Positions 1 through 7,983 of a stretch of 64,000 bases of DNA are shown piece by piece (position 1 is the first letter of the stretch; every line of letters begins with the position of its first letter). The position numbers and the translations under genes are program-made. Source of the stretch: Nemertoderma westbladi (lineage: Eukaryota > Xenacoelomorpha > Nemertodermatida > Nemertodermatidae); the NCBI GenBank assembly GCA_032718475.1, contig JAUCBJ010008224.1, positions 1 to 64,000 of the forward strand, read 5' to 3'. The notes below the pieces were generated by a model that was given only the letters and a program-made list of their open reading frames with translations, was not told the origin of the DNA and searched no databases.

Positions 1-1
1 G

Positions 2-391
2 AAATATAGATATTTAAAGGATGAAGGGAAGTCTATCCCGTTTGACCAGGTTATTTTACTTAGACCAAAATGTTATAGCTTTCGTGGGGGGTCAGTTCCA
101 AAACGTGTCGCTAAAGGCGTAGGAAAAATGGTTATAAAAAAGAAACTCTCCCACGAATCATATTTAAAAGTATATAACGAGGTTAACGAGCATTACGAAT
201 ACAGTCAAAGGTTTCAATCTAATTTACATAAAATATACACCGTTTCACAAAGAAAAAAATCGCTAACACTGTGGGAAGATAAAAGGTACTACACATCGAC
301 TAATGAAAGTCTACCTTACGGTCATTATAAAACACATTTGGATCGTAAAGCGCCTGCCCCTAAGCTTTATATGCCGCCCATTATAGAATAG
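2..391 (+). CDS. Protein-primed family B DNA polymerase, C-terminal end (partial)
   Basis: This open frame enters from the left edge, so only about the last 129 residues are present. The remaining tail has the features I know from the C-terminus of Polinton/Maverick DNA polymerases: an LLRPKCYSF block, a basic KRVAKGVGK stretch, then KLSHESY, and near the end LTLWEDKRYY followed by a Gly-His-Tyr. The catalytic palm motifs would lie outside the window. In Polintons this enzyme copies the linear element from a terminal protein primer. The stop lies 9 nt before the next start, so the genes are packed as in a virus. An internal ATG at 128 is not the real start, because homologous-looking sequence continues upstream of it. 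The identification rests on recalled family pattern and on the neighbouring Polinton genes. Confidence 0.8.
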   Translation, partial: KYRYLKDEGKSIPFDQVILLRPKCYSFRGGSVPKRVAKGVGKMVIKKKLSHESYLKVYNEVNEHYEYSQRFQSNLHKIYTVSQRKKSLTLWEDKRYYTSTNESLPYGHYKTHLDRKAPAPKLYMPPIIE

Positions 392-400
392 TGGATTGCG

Positions 401-961
401 ATGTCTTTTAGTATTGTCAACAGTAATATAAGTTTGAGGTTGGGTGATGGGTGCATATCATTCGATGTGCTGGCTAAACGAATTCGAAATGGAAAACTCA
501 TCTTAAAGCCTTACCAATATATCGCCAAAATTTGCGGATGGACGTGTCTCTTTTTCCCGAGCGGTAAGGTCACTGTACTCGGTAAATCACCTAAAATAAA
601 AAAAATTATTAAGTATATATATAAGCATACTGATTATAAACTAACTTTTATTTCAATCAATAGCCAAACTTATATTATTAACAATCTAGACATAGACTAT
701 AGCAAATTAATGAAAACGGTTGGGTTTCATTTTTTAGATAATTATTATAATGTGGAGGTGAAATATGAGCCGGAGATATTTAATAATATTCTTGTGCAGT
801 TTTATCGTCGGGGTAAAACTAGTTCTAATATCATAACATTTTGCGTTTTTTACACACGAAATGTTGTGTGTATGGCAAGACCCGAGATATTTCGAGTATT
901 TTTTCCAAAGTTTTTGAATTTTATCGGTAATTTAGATAGTCATTTAGGTAGAAATATTTAA
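401..961 (+). CDS. TATA-binding-protein-like (TBP-fold) protein of the Polinton
   Basis: The 186-aa product has the size of the TBP core and reads as two imperfect halves. Half 1 (about residues 5-78) begins IVNSNISLRL, has a Pro-Tyr-Gln-Tyr segment at 37-40 and then FFPSGKVTVLG at 51-61, matching the TBP signature of a beta strand followed by SGK and a Gly. Half 2 (about 86-175) has KYEPEIFNNILVQF at 121-134, very close to the TBP Tyr-Glu-Pro-Glu-Leu-Phe segment, then a strand (ITFCVFYTRNVVCMA) in the place of the second SGK strand and a C-terminal helix. TBP binds the minor groove of TATA DNA through two such halves, mainly by phenylalanines; Phe is present around both signatures. It lies directly behind the polymerase gene. 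A role in transcribing the element's own genes is inference. The fold assignment is by eye, and the second half is more diverged. Confidence 0.62.
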   Translation: MSFSIVNSNISLRLGDGCISFDVLAKRIRNGKLILKPYQYIAKICGWTCLFFPSGKVTVLGKSPKIKKIIKYIYKHTDYKLTFISINSQTYIINNLDIDYSKLMKTVGFHFLDNYYNVEVKYEPEIFNNILVQFYRRGKTSSNIITFCVFYTRNVVCMARPEIFRVFFPKFLNFIGNLDSHLGRNI

Positions 962-984
962 TTTTTTCATTTTTTGGTGTCAGT

Positions 985-1695
985 TTTAGGTTTGTCCGGT
1001 GGGATCTCGTTAGGTTTTTAAATAAACGTGGATATTACCATTATTCACATTATATATATAACGTGTTTTATCGGTAGTCTTAGGTTGTCAAGGGTGCCGA
1101 TTTCATTTCTGATGTCAGTTTTAAATTTACATAAATCTAGTCTATCTGTCTTCGGTTTGTCAGTCTTTCTGTCAGTCAGCCAGTCTGTCAAAACTTAAAA
1201 AAGTTTGAATTTTATTAGTAATTTGGGTAGTAATATTTAATTAGAAATTTCATAAAAATTTTTCGAAAAATTAAAATGTTCGTTTTTGAAAAATTTAAAA
1301 ATTTTGAAAGTTTGCCCTTTAGGATCTCGTTTGGTTTTTAAATGCGGATATTATCATTGTTCCCTTGATATATATATATATATAATGTGTTTTATTGATG
1401 GTCTTGGGTTTTAGGGGGTGCCGATTTCATTTCCGATGTCAGTTTTTACATTTACATAAATCTAGTCTGTCTGTCTGTCGGTCTGTTAAAACTTAAAAAA
1501 GTTTGAATTTTATTAGTAATTTGGGTAGTAATATTTAATTAGAAATTTCATAAAATTTTTCGAAAAATTAAAAGTTTCATTTTTGAATAATTTCGAAATT
1601 TTGTAGGTTTGTCCTGTGGGATCTCGTTTGGTTTTTTAAACGTGGATTTGCGTTCTTAATTATTGATGTTAGGTTTTAAAGAGTGCCGGTTTCTA
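985..1695 (+). repeat. Tandem direct repeats behind the TBP-like gene (2.3 copies)
   Basis: The landmark GGATCTCGTT(T)GGTTTTTA occurs at about 1002, 1322 and 1619, giving units of about 320 and 297 bp plus a partial third. Each full unit holds a TATATATATA tract, a GTGCCGATTTCATTT block, a CTGTCTGTC-like stretch and an AT-rich part. The AT-rich part resembles the last codons and stop region of the TBP-like gene, so the duplication unit seems to include the 3' end of that gene. No coding frame is seen here. Confidence 0.75.
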
Positions 1696-1797
1696 TAATT
1701 GCTCGGTTTTATCGCGTGAAAAACCCCACCCACGCATATAATCGATACTATTTATAACGGTGGTGGTGTTTTATTACTTACTATTATTGTTCTCGTT

Positions 1798-1805
1798 TAT
1801 ATAAG
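1798..1805 (+). promoter_or_regulatory. TATA-like box before the 153-aa gene
   Basis: TATATAAG lies 15 nt before the ATG at 1821, at the end of an 860-bp non-coding interval. TATATA-rich leaders also precede the genes at 3131, 4825, 6584 and 7447. A promoter role is inference from position and composition. Confidence 0.3.
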
Positions 1806-1820
1806 TTATTAATATATGTA

Positions 1821-2282
1821 ATGAAATCACTCAAAGCTTTAATTAAACAATTTGACGGGGATTTAAAGTTCTTATCTAACGCCTCCCCCAACCGTAGAAA
1901 AACCTTCTTACGTGTCGGCGGAACCGACGAACTTATAAGTTTTCTAATTAATATTATTCTAAATGTATTAAATGGTAACGTAAAAATTCCTGAGCAAACA
2001 ATCGCGAGGTTAAAACGCCATAAAAAAACAATACGCGAGATCGCTAAAAAACCAAAAGCCAAGTATCCCATTCGAATTTATCGTAAACGATTGGTGCAAA
2101 GGGGCGGATTTATAAATCTACTAATCTCTGGTTTAATGAGTGGGCTTAACGCTTATCAGAAAATATCACCCATAATAACGGCTGTAAGAGGCAGAAAATT
2201 AGCCCAATCCCGCCGGGGGTATAGACCTACTACCTCTGGCACACGCGTCAACCGTCAAGTTTCTAGGTTTCCCATCTACTGA
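1821..2282 (+). CDS. Small basic Polinton-associated protein (LVQRGGF family)
   Basis: This 153-aa basic protein has the layout of a small protein common in Polinton/adintovirus-like elements: an N-terminal helical part around LKFLSNASPNRRK, a second helix around ILNVLNGNVKIP, then RLKRHKKTIREIA, and a KRLVQRGGFINLLIS segment (about residues 89-104) that turns hydrophobic and glycine-rich. The C-terminal 40 residues are Arg/Ser/Thr-rich. Its function is not known to me. The combination of a basic body and a hydrophobic GGF segment would suit an internal virion or membrane-active protein, but that is a guess. It ends 17 nt before the ATPase gene, so the two may share a transcript. Confidence 0.55.
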   Translation: MKSLKALIKQFDGDLKFLSNASPNRRKTFLRVGGTDELISFLINIILNVLNGNVKIPEQTIARLKRHKKTIREIAKKPKAKYPIRIYRKRLVQRGGFINLLISGLMSGLNAYQKISPIITAVRGRKLAQSRRGYRPTTSGTRVNRQVSRFPIY

Positions 2283-2299
2283 GTGGCTACCTATCAACA

Positions 2300-3010
2300 A
2301 TGTCCCGAGAGCCGACGATATCGCGGGAACCAATCACATCATACGACGCCTCTTTCAAGATGGGTTCGGCCATGATTATTGCGGGTCCAAGTTCTTCCGG
2401 AAAAACAGTGTTGGTATCAAAAATTGTAAAAAATAAAAATTTAGTTTTTGATATAACCCCGAAGCGTGTATTATTCTTTTATGGCGCCACCCCACCAGAA
2501 TTCCCGGGTATAACACATCTATTCAAAGGTTTACCGCAAAAAATTAATTCTATTTTCCGCGAAAACGATCTAATTATTATAGACGACTTGTTAAGCGAAA
2601 GTAAGAGTGATGAGAGTTTGACAGAAAGCTTCACAAAAACCTGCCATCATACCTCCTGTTTCATTATCTATATAACACAAAATTTCTTCAGTAAAGGGGC
2701 GGAAACACGGACTAGAAGTCTAAATGCCCAATATTGTATTTTCACAAAAAATCCCCGCGACGCAAGTCAAATAAGCTATATAGCGCGGCAAGTGTACCCA
2801 AAAAATAGCAATTTTATTGTTCAAGCATATAGTGACGCCACACAAAAACCATTCACACACCTTCTCTTAGACTTTCATCAAAAAACGGATGATAGTATAA
2901 GAGTTAGGGGTGATATTTTCAACCCATTAGGGCAAACTGTTTATCAACCCGCGAATATGAACTCTAACACACCTCACCAACGCCCCGAGGCCCAGTCTAT
3001 ACCGCAGTAG
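2300..3010 (+). CDS. FtsK/HerA-type genome packaging ATPase
   Basis: The 236-aa product has a Walker A motif GPSSSGKT at residues 29-36, a Walker B strand LIIIDD at 90-95, and a polar sensor-like YITQNFF at about 124-130. Downstream is the SLNAQYCIFTKNPRDASQI block and later RQVYPKNSNF, both typical of Polinton packaging ATPases. Enzymes of this family pump DNA into a preformed capsid by ATP hydrolysis, probably as a ring at a capsid vertex. The length suits the Polinton family (about 230-250 aa), and no break is seen. The tail after residue 205 is Pro/Gln/Asn-rich and probably disordered. Confidence 0.9.
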   Translation: MSREPTISREPITSYDASFKMGSAMIIAGPSSSGKTVLVSKIVKNKNLVFDITPKRVLFFYGATPPEFPGITHLFKGLPQKINSIFRENDLIIIDDLLSESKSDESLTESFTKTCHHTSCFIIYITQNFFSKGAETRTRSLNAQYCIFTKNPRDASQISYIARQVYPKNSNFIVQAYSDATQKPFTHLLLDFHQKTDDSIRVRGDIFNPLGQTVYQPANMNSNTPHQRPEAQSIPQ

Positions 3011-3130
3011 CGACGCCGTGCTAAAACCATTTTCACACATTTTTAGACTTTCACCGAAATTAGGTTATTATCGGTCCATGAACGTGAACTCTAGTATATA
3101 GTATTAATATATTAATAATGATATATAACG

Positions 3131-3592
3131 ATGAAAAATAACGAGATTAGCCTTGGAAATTTTAAGAAGTTGTATCTAGTTTCTACTTTATTAACGGATA
3201 CTTATAATAATAATAATAAGAAAAGCAATAATATAATACAACCGCTAGATGGTGTGACAATTTCATCCCAGAAAGCCAAACGATTGTTGAGTTATTTGAT
3301 GCGATTCTCGCGAGACAGAGTGCGGTGGAACGATAATAATAAACTCTATATAGAAAATAAACTTATTCCCGGAGCAAATATTGATCATTTGATTGAATTG
3401 CTGACTACAAAAAAAAATAAGAAAAACACCGAAATAATTCCAGGACAAGCAACATTTTTGGGGTTATTAAAACGATTAAGGATACCAAAACGATTAATTG
3501 GTCGCGGTTGGTTGAAACGGCAAAGGGTCCGCGTGACCCCTTCCAACACAAAACGCGCCGACGCGTGGAAACAATACGTAGGACTACAATAA
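3131..3592 (+). CDS. Polinton-associated protein of unknown function
   Basis: The 153-aa product has an Asn/Lys-rich N-terminal third. It then has IPGANIDHLIELL (about residues 77-89), a Lys-rich linker, and PGQATFLGLLKRLRIPKRLIGRGW, followed by basic residues and a Trp near the end. The arrangement of an IPG(A/S)NI-type helix and a following (F/L)xxxLxxxxIPxxLIG block recurs, as I recall, in a small protein encoded near the integrase of many Polinton-like elements. No catalytic motif is visible. It is preceded by a very AT-rich leader with several TATATA runs. Its function is unknown to me. Confidence 0.5.
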   Translation: MKNNEISLGNFKKLYLVSTLLTDTYNNNNKKSNNIIQPLDGVTISSQKAKRLLSYLMRFSRDRVRWNDNNKLYIENKLIPGANIDHLIELLTTKKNKKNTEIIPGQATFLGLLKRLRIPKRLIGRGWLKRQRVRVTPSNTKRADAWKQYVGLQ

Positions 3593-3716
3593 ATCGACCT
3601 GTGGAAACAAAGCGCAGGATAACATTAAAATAGTAGTAGTAGTATGTTTTTTGAACGTTTCATATTAAGTATTAACTGTCATTGCAAGTGTTTTCTTCCA
3701 CGACACGACACAACCG

Positions 3717-4802
3717 ATGGGGAGAATCGTAGAAAATCGAACAAACAAACGACTGGGAAGAATATATTACGATGTTTCAAATGCTGCCGGTTTCGCGAGC
3801 GTAACCAAACTAGCGAAAGCCGCTAAAGTTACGAGAAATCGCGCAAAAGAATGGTTGAGCTCCCAACGAACGTATTCCCTACACGCGCCGGCTAGGCGCC
3901 ATTACCCGACATCAAAAATCTTCACGAGCGGTATTGGTGATCTATACCAAGCGGATTTGTGCGATATGCAACCTTTTAGGGGTGAGAATAATGGCTACGG
4001 TTACATACTTACTTGTATTGACTGTTTTAGTCGGAAGGCGTGGGCGTTGGGTCTAAAACGTAAAACAGGGGTCGAAATTAAAAGGGCCCTAGCCGCGATA
4101 TTTAAAGATAGAAAACCTAAACGGCTAGCGGTTGATCAAGGAACTGAGTTTGTTAATAAATTGGTGAAAGATTTCTTACTGAACAATAATGTTCATTTTT
4201 ATACTTTAGTTAGCCAATTTAAAGCTAGTATCTGTGAAAGGCTGAATCGCACCCTCAAATCTCGCATGTACAGAATTTTCACGAGGAAACAGAATAGAGA
4301 ATGGATGGGTATATTGCCAAAAATATTGGTTGCATATAATAATTCAATACATAGAACCATTGGTATGGCGCCAAACTCTGTCAATAAAAAGAATGAAACT
4401 GACCTATTTTTAAAACTATATGGGAGTGTGGGTCATCCCAATAAAAGAAAACGCCGTGCGCAGCGTCGAGTTCATTTCAAGGTTGGTGATAAGGTGCGGC
4501 TGAGTTTAGCTAGAAAGCCATTTGACAAAGGTTATACACCTAATTATACTGTAGAAATTTTCAAAATCTACAGAATAAGATTGGATCGAGAGCCGTACCC
4601 TATGTACGAAGTTGCGGACTCGAATGGGCGCGTTATAAAGGGGACATTTTATCGGCATGAAATCCAAAAGGTAATAGAACCATTTCAATTCCTACCAATT
4701 GAAAAAATAATTAAAGAAAAAGTAAATAAAAGCGGCAAAAAGCAATATTTGGTTAAATTTGTTGGTTTTGCGGCACATCGGTGGGTTGATCACGTACAAT
4801 AA
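3717..4802 (+). CDS. Retroviral-type integrase with C-terminal chromodomain (Polinton INT)
   Basis: The 361-aa product follows the Polinton integrase layout. A helical N-terminal part (residues 15-65) ends in EWLSSQRTYSLHAPARR. The RNase H-like core comprises LYQADLCDM with D80, then CIDCFSRKAWALGLKRKTG, AVDQGTEF with D140, and KASICERLNRTLKSRM with E174. This is a D-D-E triad with 33 residues between the last two. A basic SH3-like segment follows (about 245-300). A chromodomain occupies 324-361, with IEKIIKEK, QYLVKFVGF and RWVD. The enzyme joins element ends to host DNA, and the chromodomain may direct it to marked chromatin. The ATG chosen gives the full N-terminal part; no in-frame break is seen, so the gene looks functional. 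Confidence 0.92.
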   Translation: MGRIVENRTNKRLGRIYYDVSNAAGFASVTKLAKAAKVTRNRAKEWLSSQRTYSLHAPARRHYPTSKIFTSGIGDLYQADLCDMQPFRGENNGYGYILTCIDCFSRKAWALGLKRKTGVEIKRALAAIFKDRKPKRLAVDQGTEFVNKLVKDFLLNNNVHFYTLVSQFKASICERLNRTLKSRMYRIFTRKQNREWMGILPKILVAYNNSIHRTIGMAPNSVNKKNETDLFLKLYGSVGHPNKRKRRAQRRVHFKVGDKVRLSLARKPFDKGYTPNYTVEIFKIYRIRLDREPYPMYEVADSNGRVIKGTFYRHEIQKVIEPFQFLPIEKIIKEKVNKSGKKQYLVKFVGFAAHRWVDHVQ

Positions 4803-4824
4803 TTAATTATATAATTATATTATT

Positions 4825-5709
4825 ATGGATTACTTACATTTAACGTTGACTTCCAACGCCAGTCTAGATAAATATCCTGATAACACTCCCAGCGATTTCA
4901 CGATTGAGTTGTCCAAACCTATCCCCGTCAGCACAGATTGGGTCGTGGGTCTAAAGGAAATACAGTATGTGTCGACCTATAGAAATATTGAACAAAGATC
5001 TGGAATTAGAATTGGTGAATATATGGTTGATGAGGATTTGGAATTTCATATAGCTCCATACAATCTTATAGAAATCGATTTTAATCTTGGTCTATATGCT
5101 TCTATTGAGTCAATTTTAAACCATATTAGTGTTTATTTGAAAAATCCCGCAATATCCCACCACGGTTTCAAAGATGTTAAGTTTAACTACCAAAAACATA
5201 CATCAAAAATTCGTCTACATTGTGAGAAAGGCCGCTGTTTCCAATTCTATGGAGATATAATAAATATTTTCGGGTTATCGAGTTTAAAAAATAATTTAAT
5301 GGGCCTTGGGGCGCTTTGGGCAATACACTATAACAAAGATGATGATTTATTGAACTTAGGCTGTAAAGATACAAACAAAGCGGATGGAGTTGAATTCCCC
5401 GAACCTTGCGATATAACGAGGGATAGACACACAATGTTTATATATACTGATATGATTGAATCTTCTCACGTAGGACATTCGATGGCGCCTCTTTTGCGGA
5501 TAATCCCTTTGAAATGGGAACCATACTCATTCATCAACCTGGAATTCAAAAACACACATTACAAACAATTAAGAAATAAAAAAGTGCTCGACACAATTAG
5601 TATAACGCTTCGCGACCATAAAGGAAAGCATATAGTCTTTCATGGGGGTAAAACAATTTTAGTTCTAGAACTCAAAAAACAACAACGGCGACAAAAACTA
5701 CAAGAATGA
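4825..5709 (+). CDS. Penton/minor-capsid-like protein A
   Basis: The 294-aa product opens with LTSNASLDKYPDNTPSDFTIE, then a Pro-Ile and TDWVVGLKEIQYV. This matches a widespread Polinton/adintovirus family that starts with a P/T-S-N-A/S-S motif, a (Y/F)P-(D/N)-N-T segment and a W-x-V-G/A-L-x-E-I strand. The rest is strand-rich, with an LRxIPL motif about 230 residues in, shared with the next gene. I interpret it as the single-jelly-roll penton or minor capsid protein, in line with published jelly-roll assignments for Polintons; the exact role is inference. It is a paralogue of the next gene, and its TGA overlaps that gene's ATG (ATGA). Confidence 0.65.
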   Translation: MDYLHLTLTSNASLDKYPDNTPSDFTIELSKPIPVSTDWVVGLKEIQYVSTYRNIEQRSGIRIGEYMVDEDLEFHIAPYNLIEIDFNLGLYASIESILNHISVYLKNPAISHHGFKDVKFNYQKHTSKIRLHCEKGRCFQFYGDIINIFGLSSLKNNLMGLGALWAIHYNKDDDLLNLGCKDTNKADGVEFPEPCDITRDRHTMFIYTDMIESSHVGHSMAPLLRIIPLKWEPYSFINLEFKNTHYKQLRNKKVLDTISITLRDHKGKHIVFHGGKTILVLELKKQQRRQKLQE

Positions 5710-6509
5710 ACAGTTATTACGTTGTACTACCCTCAAACGCAAACCCCATAGAATTCCCGCGTAATAGCGCCGCCGATTTCCAAACAAATTTGCAAATTCC
5801 TTTACCTTTCGCTAAAGGGCAATGGTTAATAGGTTTAACCGGTATAACGTACGTATCTAGTATCAGGTATGACAATAGCGACATTTATATAAAGGCCATA
5901 AAAAATAAAAAAATGTTTACAAGAGATGTTACTCTCCCCGAAGGATCTTTCCTATCATTGGAAAGGATCATTGAGTACTTCAACAAAAGCCTTATTAAAG
6001 GCCAAATTAATATAATTGATAATACAGCACGCTCTGGTAATATAACCATACATTTTAAAGGTAAACAGTTGTCGATATTTGTCAGTAAACGTTTGGGTGG
6101 TTACCTAGGATTAACAGAACACGAGGTTGATGGCAAAGGTTTTATGTGTGTGCAAAATGCTGCGGGGGATTATCACTTGCTAAGGATTGATTCGCGGAAT
6201 AATAAGTACGACTGCCATAAGCATCCTAATGCTGTCGAAATACTGGAACCCAACATAAATATACATATCAATTGCGTCGAACCTCAATTTGTAGACAATA
6301 GCGAATACCCTCTGTTGCGTAGCATACCCATAGAAGGGGAATATGGGCAAATTATTAGTCGTGAAGTTGAGGAAGTCTACTATAAAAAAGTTAATTCAAC
6401 ATCTAATTTACGTTATATACGAGTTCGATTGATTGGAGATTCCGGAAATTTGTTGCGCTTTCATTATGGAAATTCAATATTGACGCTTCATTTTATACGA
6501 ATTGATTGA
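5706..6509 (+). CDS. Penton/minor-capsid-like protein B (paralogue of A)
   Basis: The 267-aa product has the same plan as its upstream neighbour: LPSNANPIEFPRNSAADFQ at the start, QWLIGLTGITYVSS near residues 39-52, a central region with KGKQLSIFVSKRLGGYLGL, and PLLRSIPIEGEYG at about 199-211, matching the PLLRIIPL of protein A. The last 60 residues also align in pattern, with a basic residue, then VRL-DxxG, then FHYGNSILTL. Identity between the two is low, so the duplication is old. A heteromeric vertex or spike complex would explain two copies, but this is inference. The start codon overlaps the stop of protein A, so it is either reinitiated or has its own transcript. Confidence 0.62.
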   Translation: MNSYYVVLPSNANPIEFPRNSAADFQTNLQIPLPFAKGQWLIGLTGITYVSSIRYDNSDIYIKAIKNKKMFTRDVTLPEGSFLSLERIIEYFNKSLIKGQINIIDNTARSGNITIHFKGKQLSIFVSKRLGGYLGLTEHEVDGKGFMCVQNAAGDYHLLRIDSRNNKYDCHKHPNAVEILEPNINIHINCVEPQFVDNSEYPLLRSIPIEGEYGQIISREVEEVYYKKVNSTSNLRYIRVRLIGDSGNLLRFHYGNSILTLHFIRID

Positions 6510-6583
6510 GATAGTCACAATTTAATCGATGTAAATTATTTATTATTTATTATTATCTGATTATCTGAAGTTATAGCGACTAT

Positions 6584-7180
6584 ATGGATAAATTTCTAAG
6601 TCGCAGCCGTGGGCGTGATTATTACCCGACGCTGGAAAACCCGGGAATAATAGTAGATTTCCAATATTATACGCATCTTCCGCAGATCGACCAACACCCC
6701 GTTGCAACCATTTATTTTAAAGAGTTTGCGGCTTATAATACTACCATCAAATCATTAGAAAACGTATGGTTTATTAATGGTCCACCTGCAAAAATTTTAA
6801 GTTTAAGCGAATACGACCGTCTCACACAACTCGCCAATATTACGCATCACATTAATTTTGACTACGGATTTATGGACCAAAGCGCATTTAAAATGTACAT
6901 ACAGGAATGGTTACAAGAAAAAAAACGGTTGGGGTTTCAAATATTAATACGCGGAATACCGAAATTATTTATTTTAAAAAATGAATTTAATGTGAATGGA
7001 ACACTTCTAGAAACGTACGGCATAAACGAAAAATATGTTGATTATGACACCAAATGCCTTTTTCACGATTTTTCGGCAATAACAAATTGTGCCTACCATT
7101 CTGATAATAGTGATTTTTGTTTTAATTATTGTTCTGCGAAACTCGCGGTTGGTTATGGGAAATGGTTGTCGTCGAATTAA
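6584..7180 (+). CDS. Polinton protein of unknown function with a Cys/His-rich C-terminus
   Basis: The 198-aa product is not one I recognise with confidence. The N-terminal 20 residues are basic and aromatic. Residues about 23-85 contain hydrophobic strands with FKEFAAYN and LENVWFINGPP. The segment around 100-120 is a charged amphipathic helix (MYIQEWLQEKKRLG). The last 45 residues hold TKCLFHDF, NCAYHS, DFCFNYCSAKLA, i.e. four Cys and two His, which could bind a metal. It lies between the penton-like and PX-like genes, as a structural or maturation gene might. Its last 14 codons are copied in the repeat that follows, so the downstream duplication started inside this gene. Confidence 0.6.
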   Translation: MDKFLSRSRGRDYYPTLENPGIIVDFQYYTHLPQIDQHPVATIYFKEFAAYNTTIKSLENVWFINGPPAKILSLSEYDRLTQLANITHHINFDYGFMDQSAFKMYIQEWLQEKKRLGFQILIRGIPKLFILKNEFNVNGTLLETYGINEKYVDYDTKCLFHDFSAITNCAYHSDNSDFCFNYCSAKLAVGYGKWLSSN

Positions 7181-7440
7181 TGTATATATAATTAATTATT
7201 GCGTTATTATATGCTACTTATATTTGTAGATTACACATATACGTATGTAGTAAAGAATTATTATTATATGTTATAATAAATACTCCAGCGAAACTCGCGG
7301 TTGGTTATGGAAAATGGTTGTCGTCGAATTAATGTATATATAATTAATTATTGTGTTATTATATGCTACTTATATTTGTAGATTACACATATACGTATGT
7401 AGTAAAGAATTATTATTATTATATGTTATAATAAATACTC
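7136..7440 (+). repeat. Two-copy tandem duplication of a gene end plus promoter region
   Basis: A unit of about 150 bp (7136-7285) is repeated at 7288-7440 with about two base changes and one extra ATT. Each copy begins GCGAAACTCGCGG, carries the last codons and stop of the 198-aa gene, then TGTATATATAATTAATTATT, GTAGATTACACATATACGT and AATAAATACTC. The second copy ends 6 nt before the ATG of the PX-like gene. The probable promoter of the capsid block is therefore doubled. Confidence 0.92.
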
Positions 7441-7446
7441 ATAATA

Positions 7447-7974
7447 ATGTCAGATTCTGATTTGTTTAAATTATATAGCACCCCACAAATCCAACTGGGA
7501 AGCGGGAATTATAGCGATATACCCGTTTTTAAGGGTGGAAGCATTCTCCCGGGGTTTGGCCCATCTACTGGTATATGGAATAATAAGAATAATAAATTCG
7601 GGCGGCGATACACCCAAAATCGCCAGCGCGGACGCGGAATATTAACAACTGGTCTGGGTATATTAGCCCGCAAGTTAGGGAGAAAGGTGCTAACTAAGGC
7701 ACTCCCCAAAGCAGCGAAAGTAGCACGGAAATACATAATACCGGAAGGAAAACGTATTTTACGCAGTAAAGCAGATGATTTGATAAATAAAGTGGCCGAG
7801 CGGTTAGAACCTCATCCAAAGACTCGCCAAATCGCCCAACGGGTATACAATGAATTTACAAACCCGAAAAGTAAAAAAAAGAGGAGCAGGAAACGACGAC
7901 ACCCAAGTGTGGGTATGAACGTTGGGCGCAAACGTAAAAAGCGAAATAATAAATGCCGCGATATTTTTATGTAA
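7447..7974 (+). CDS. PX-like basic virion protein
   Basis: The 175-aa product has a Gly-rich N-terminus (IQLGSGNYSDIPVFKGG), a basic stretch RYTQNRQRGRGILTTG, then amphipathic helices rich in Lys, Ala and Leu (about residues 62-125), and a very basic tail (SKKKRSRKRRHP, then RKRKKR). The Gly-rich start with a following GRGIL and helical block resembles the small PX-type protein that precedes the capsid genes in Polintons. By composition it could bind DNA or membranes inside the particle; this is inference. The tail contains likely nuclear localisation signals. It is followed after 9 nt by the major-capsid-like gene, so the two probably form one transcription unit. Confidence 0.6.
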   Translation: MSDSDLFKLYSTPQIQLGSGNYSDIPVFKGGSILPGFGPSTGIWNNKNNKFGRRYTQNRQRGRGILTTGLGILARKLGRKVLTKALPKAAKVARKYIIPEGKRILRSKADDLINKVAERLEPHPKTRQIAQRVYNEFTNPKSKKKRSRKRRHPSVGMNVGRKRKKRNNKCRDIFM

Positions 7975-7983
7975 CTTAACAAA

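Noticed and set aside
3644-3826. 60-codon frame before the integrase
   Set aside because: It overlaps the integrase start in another frame and has no recognisable features.
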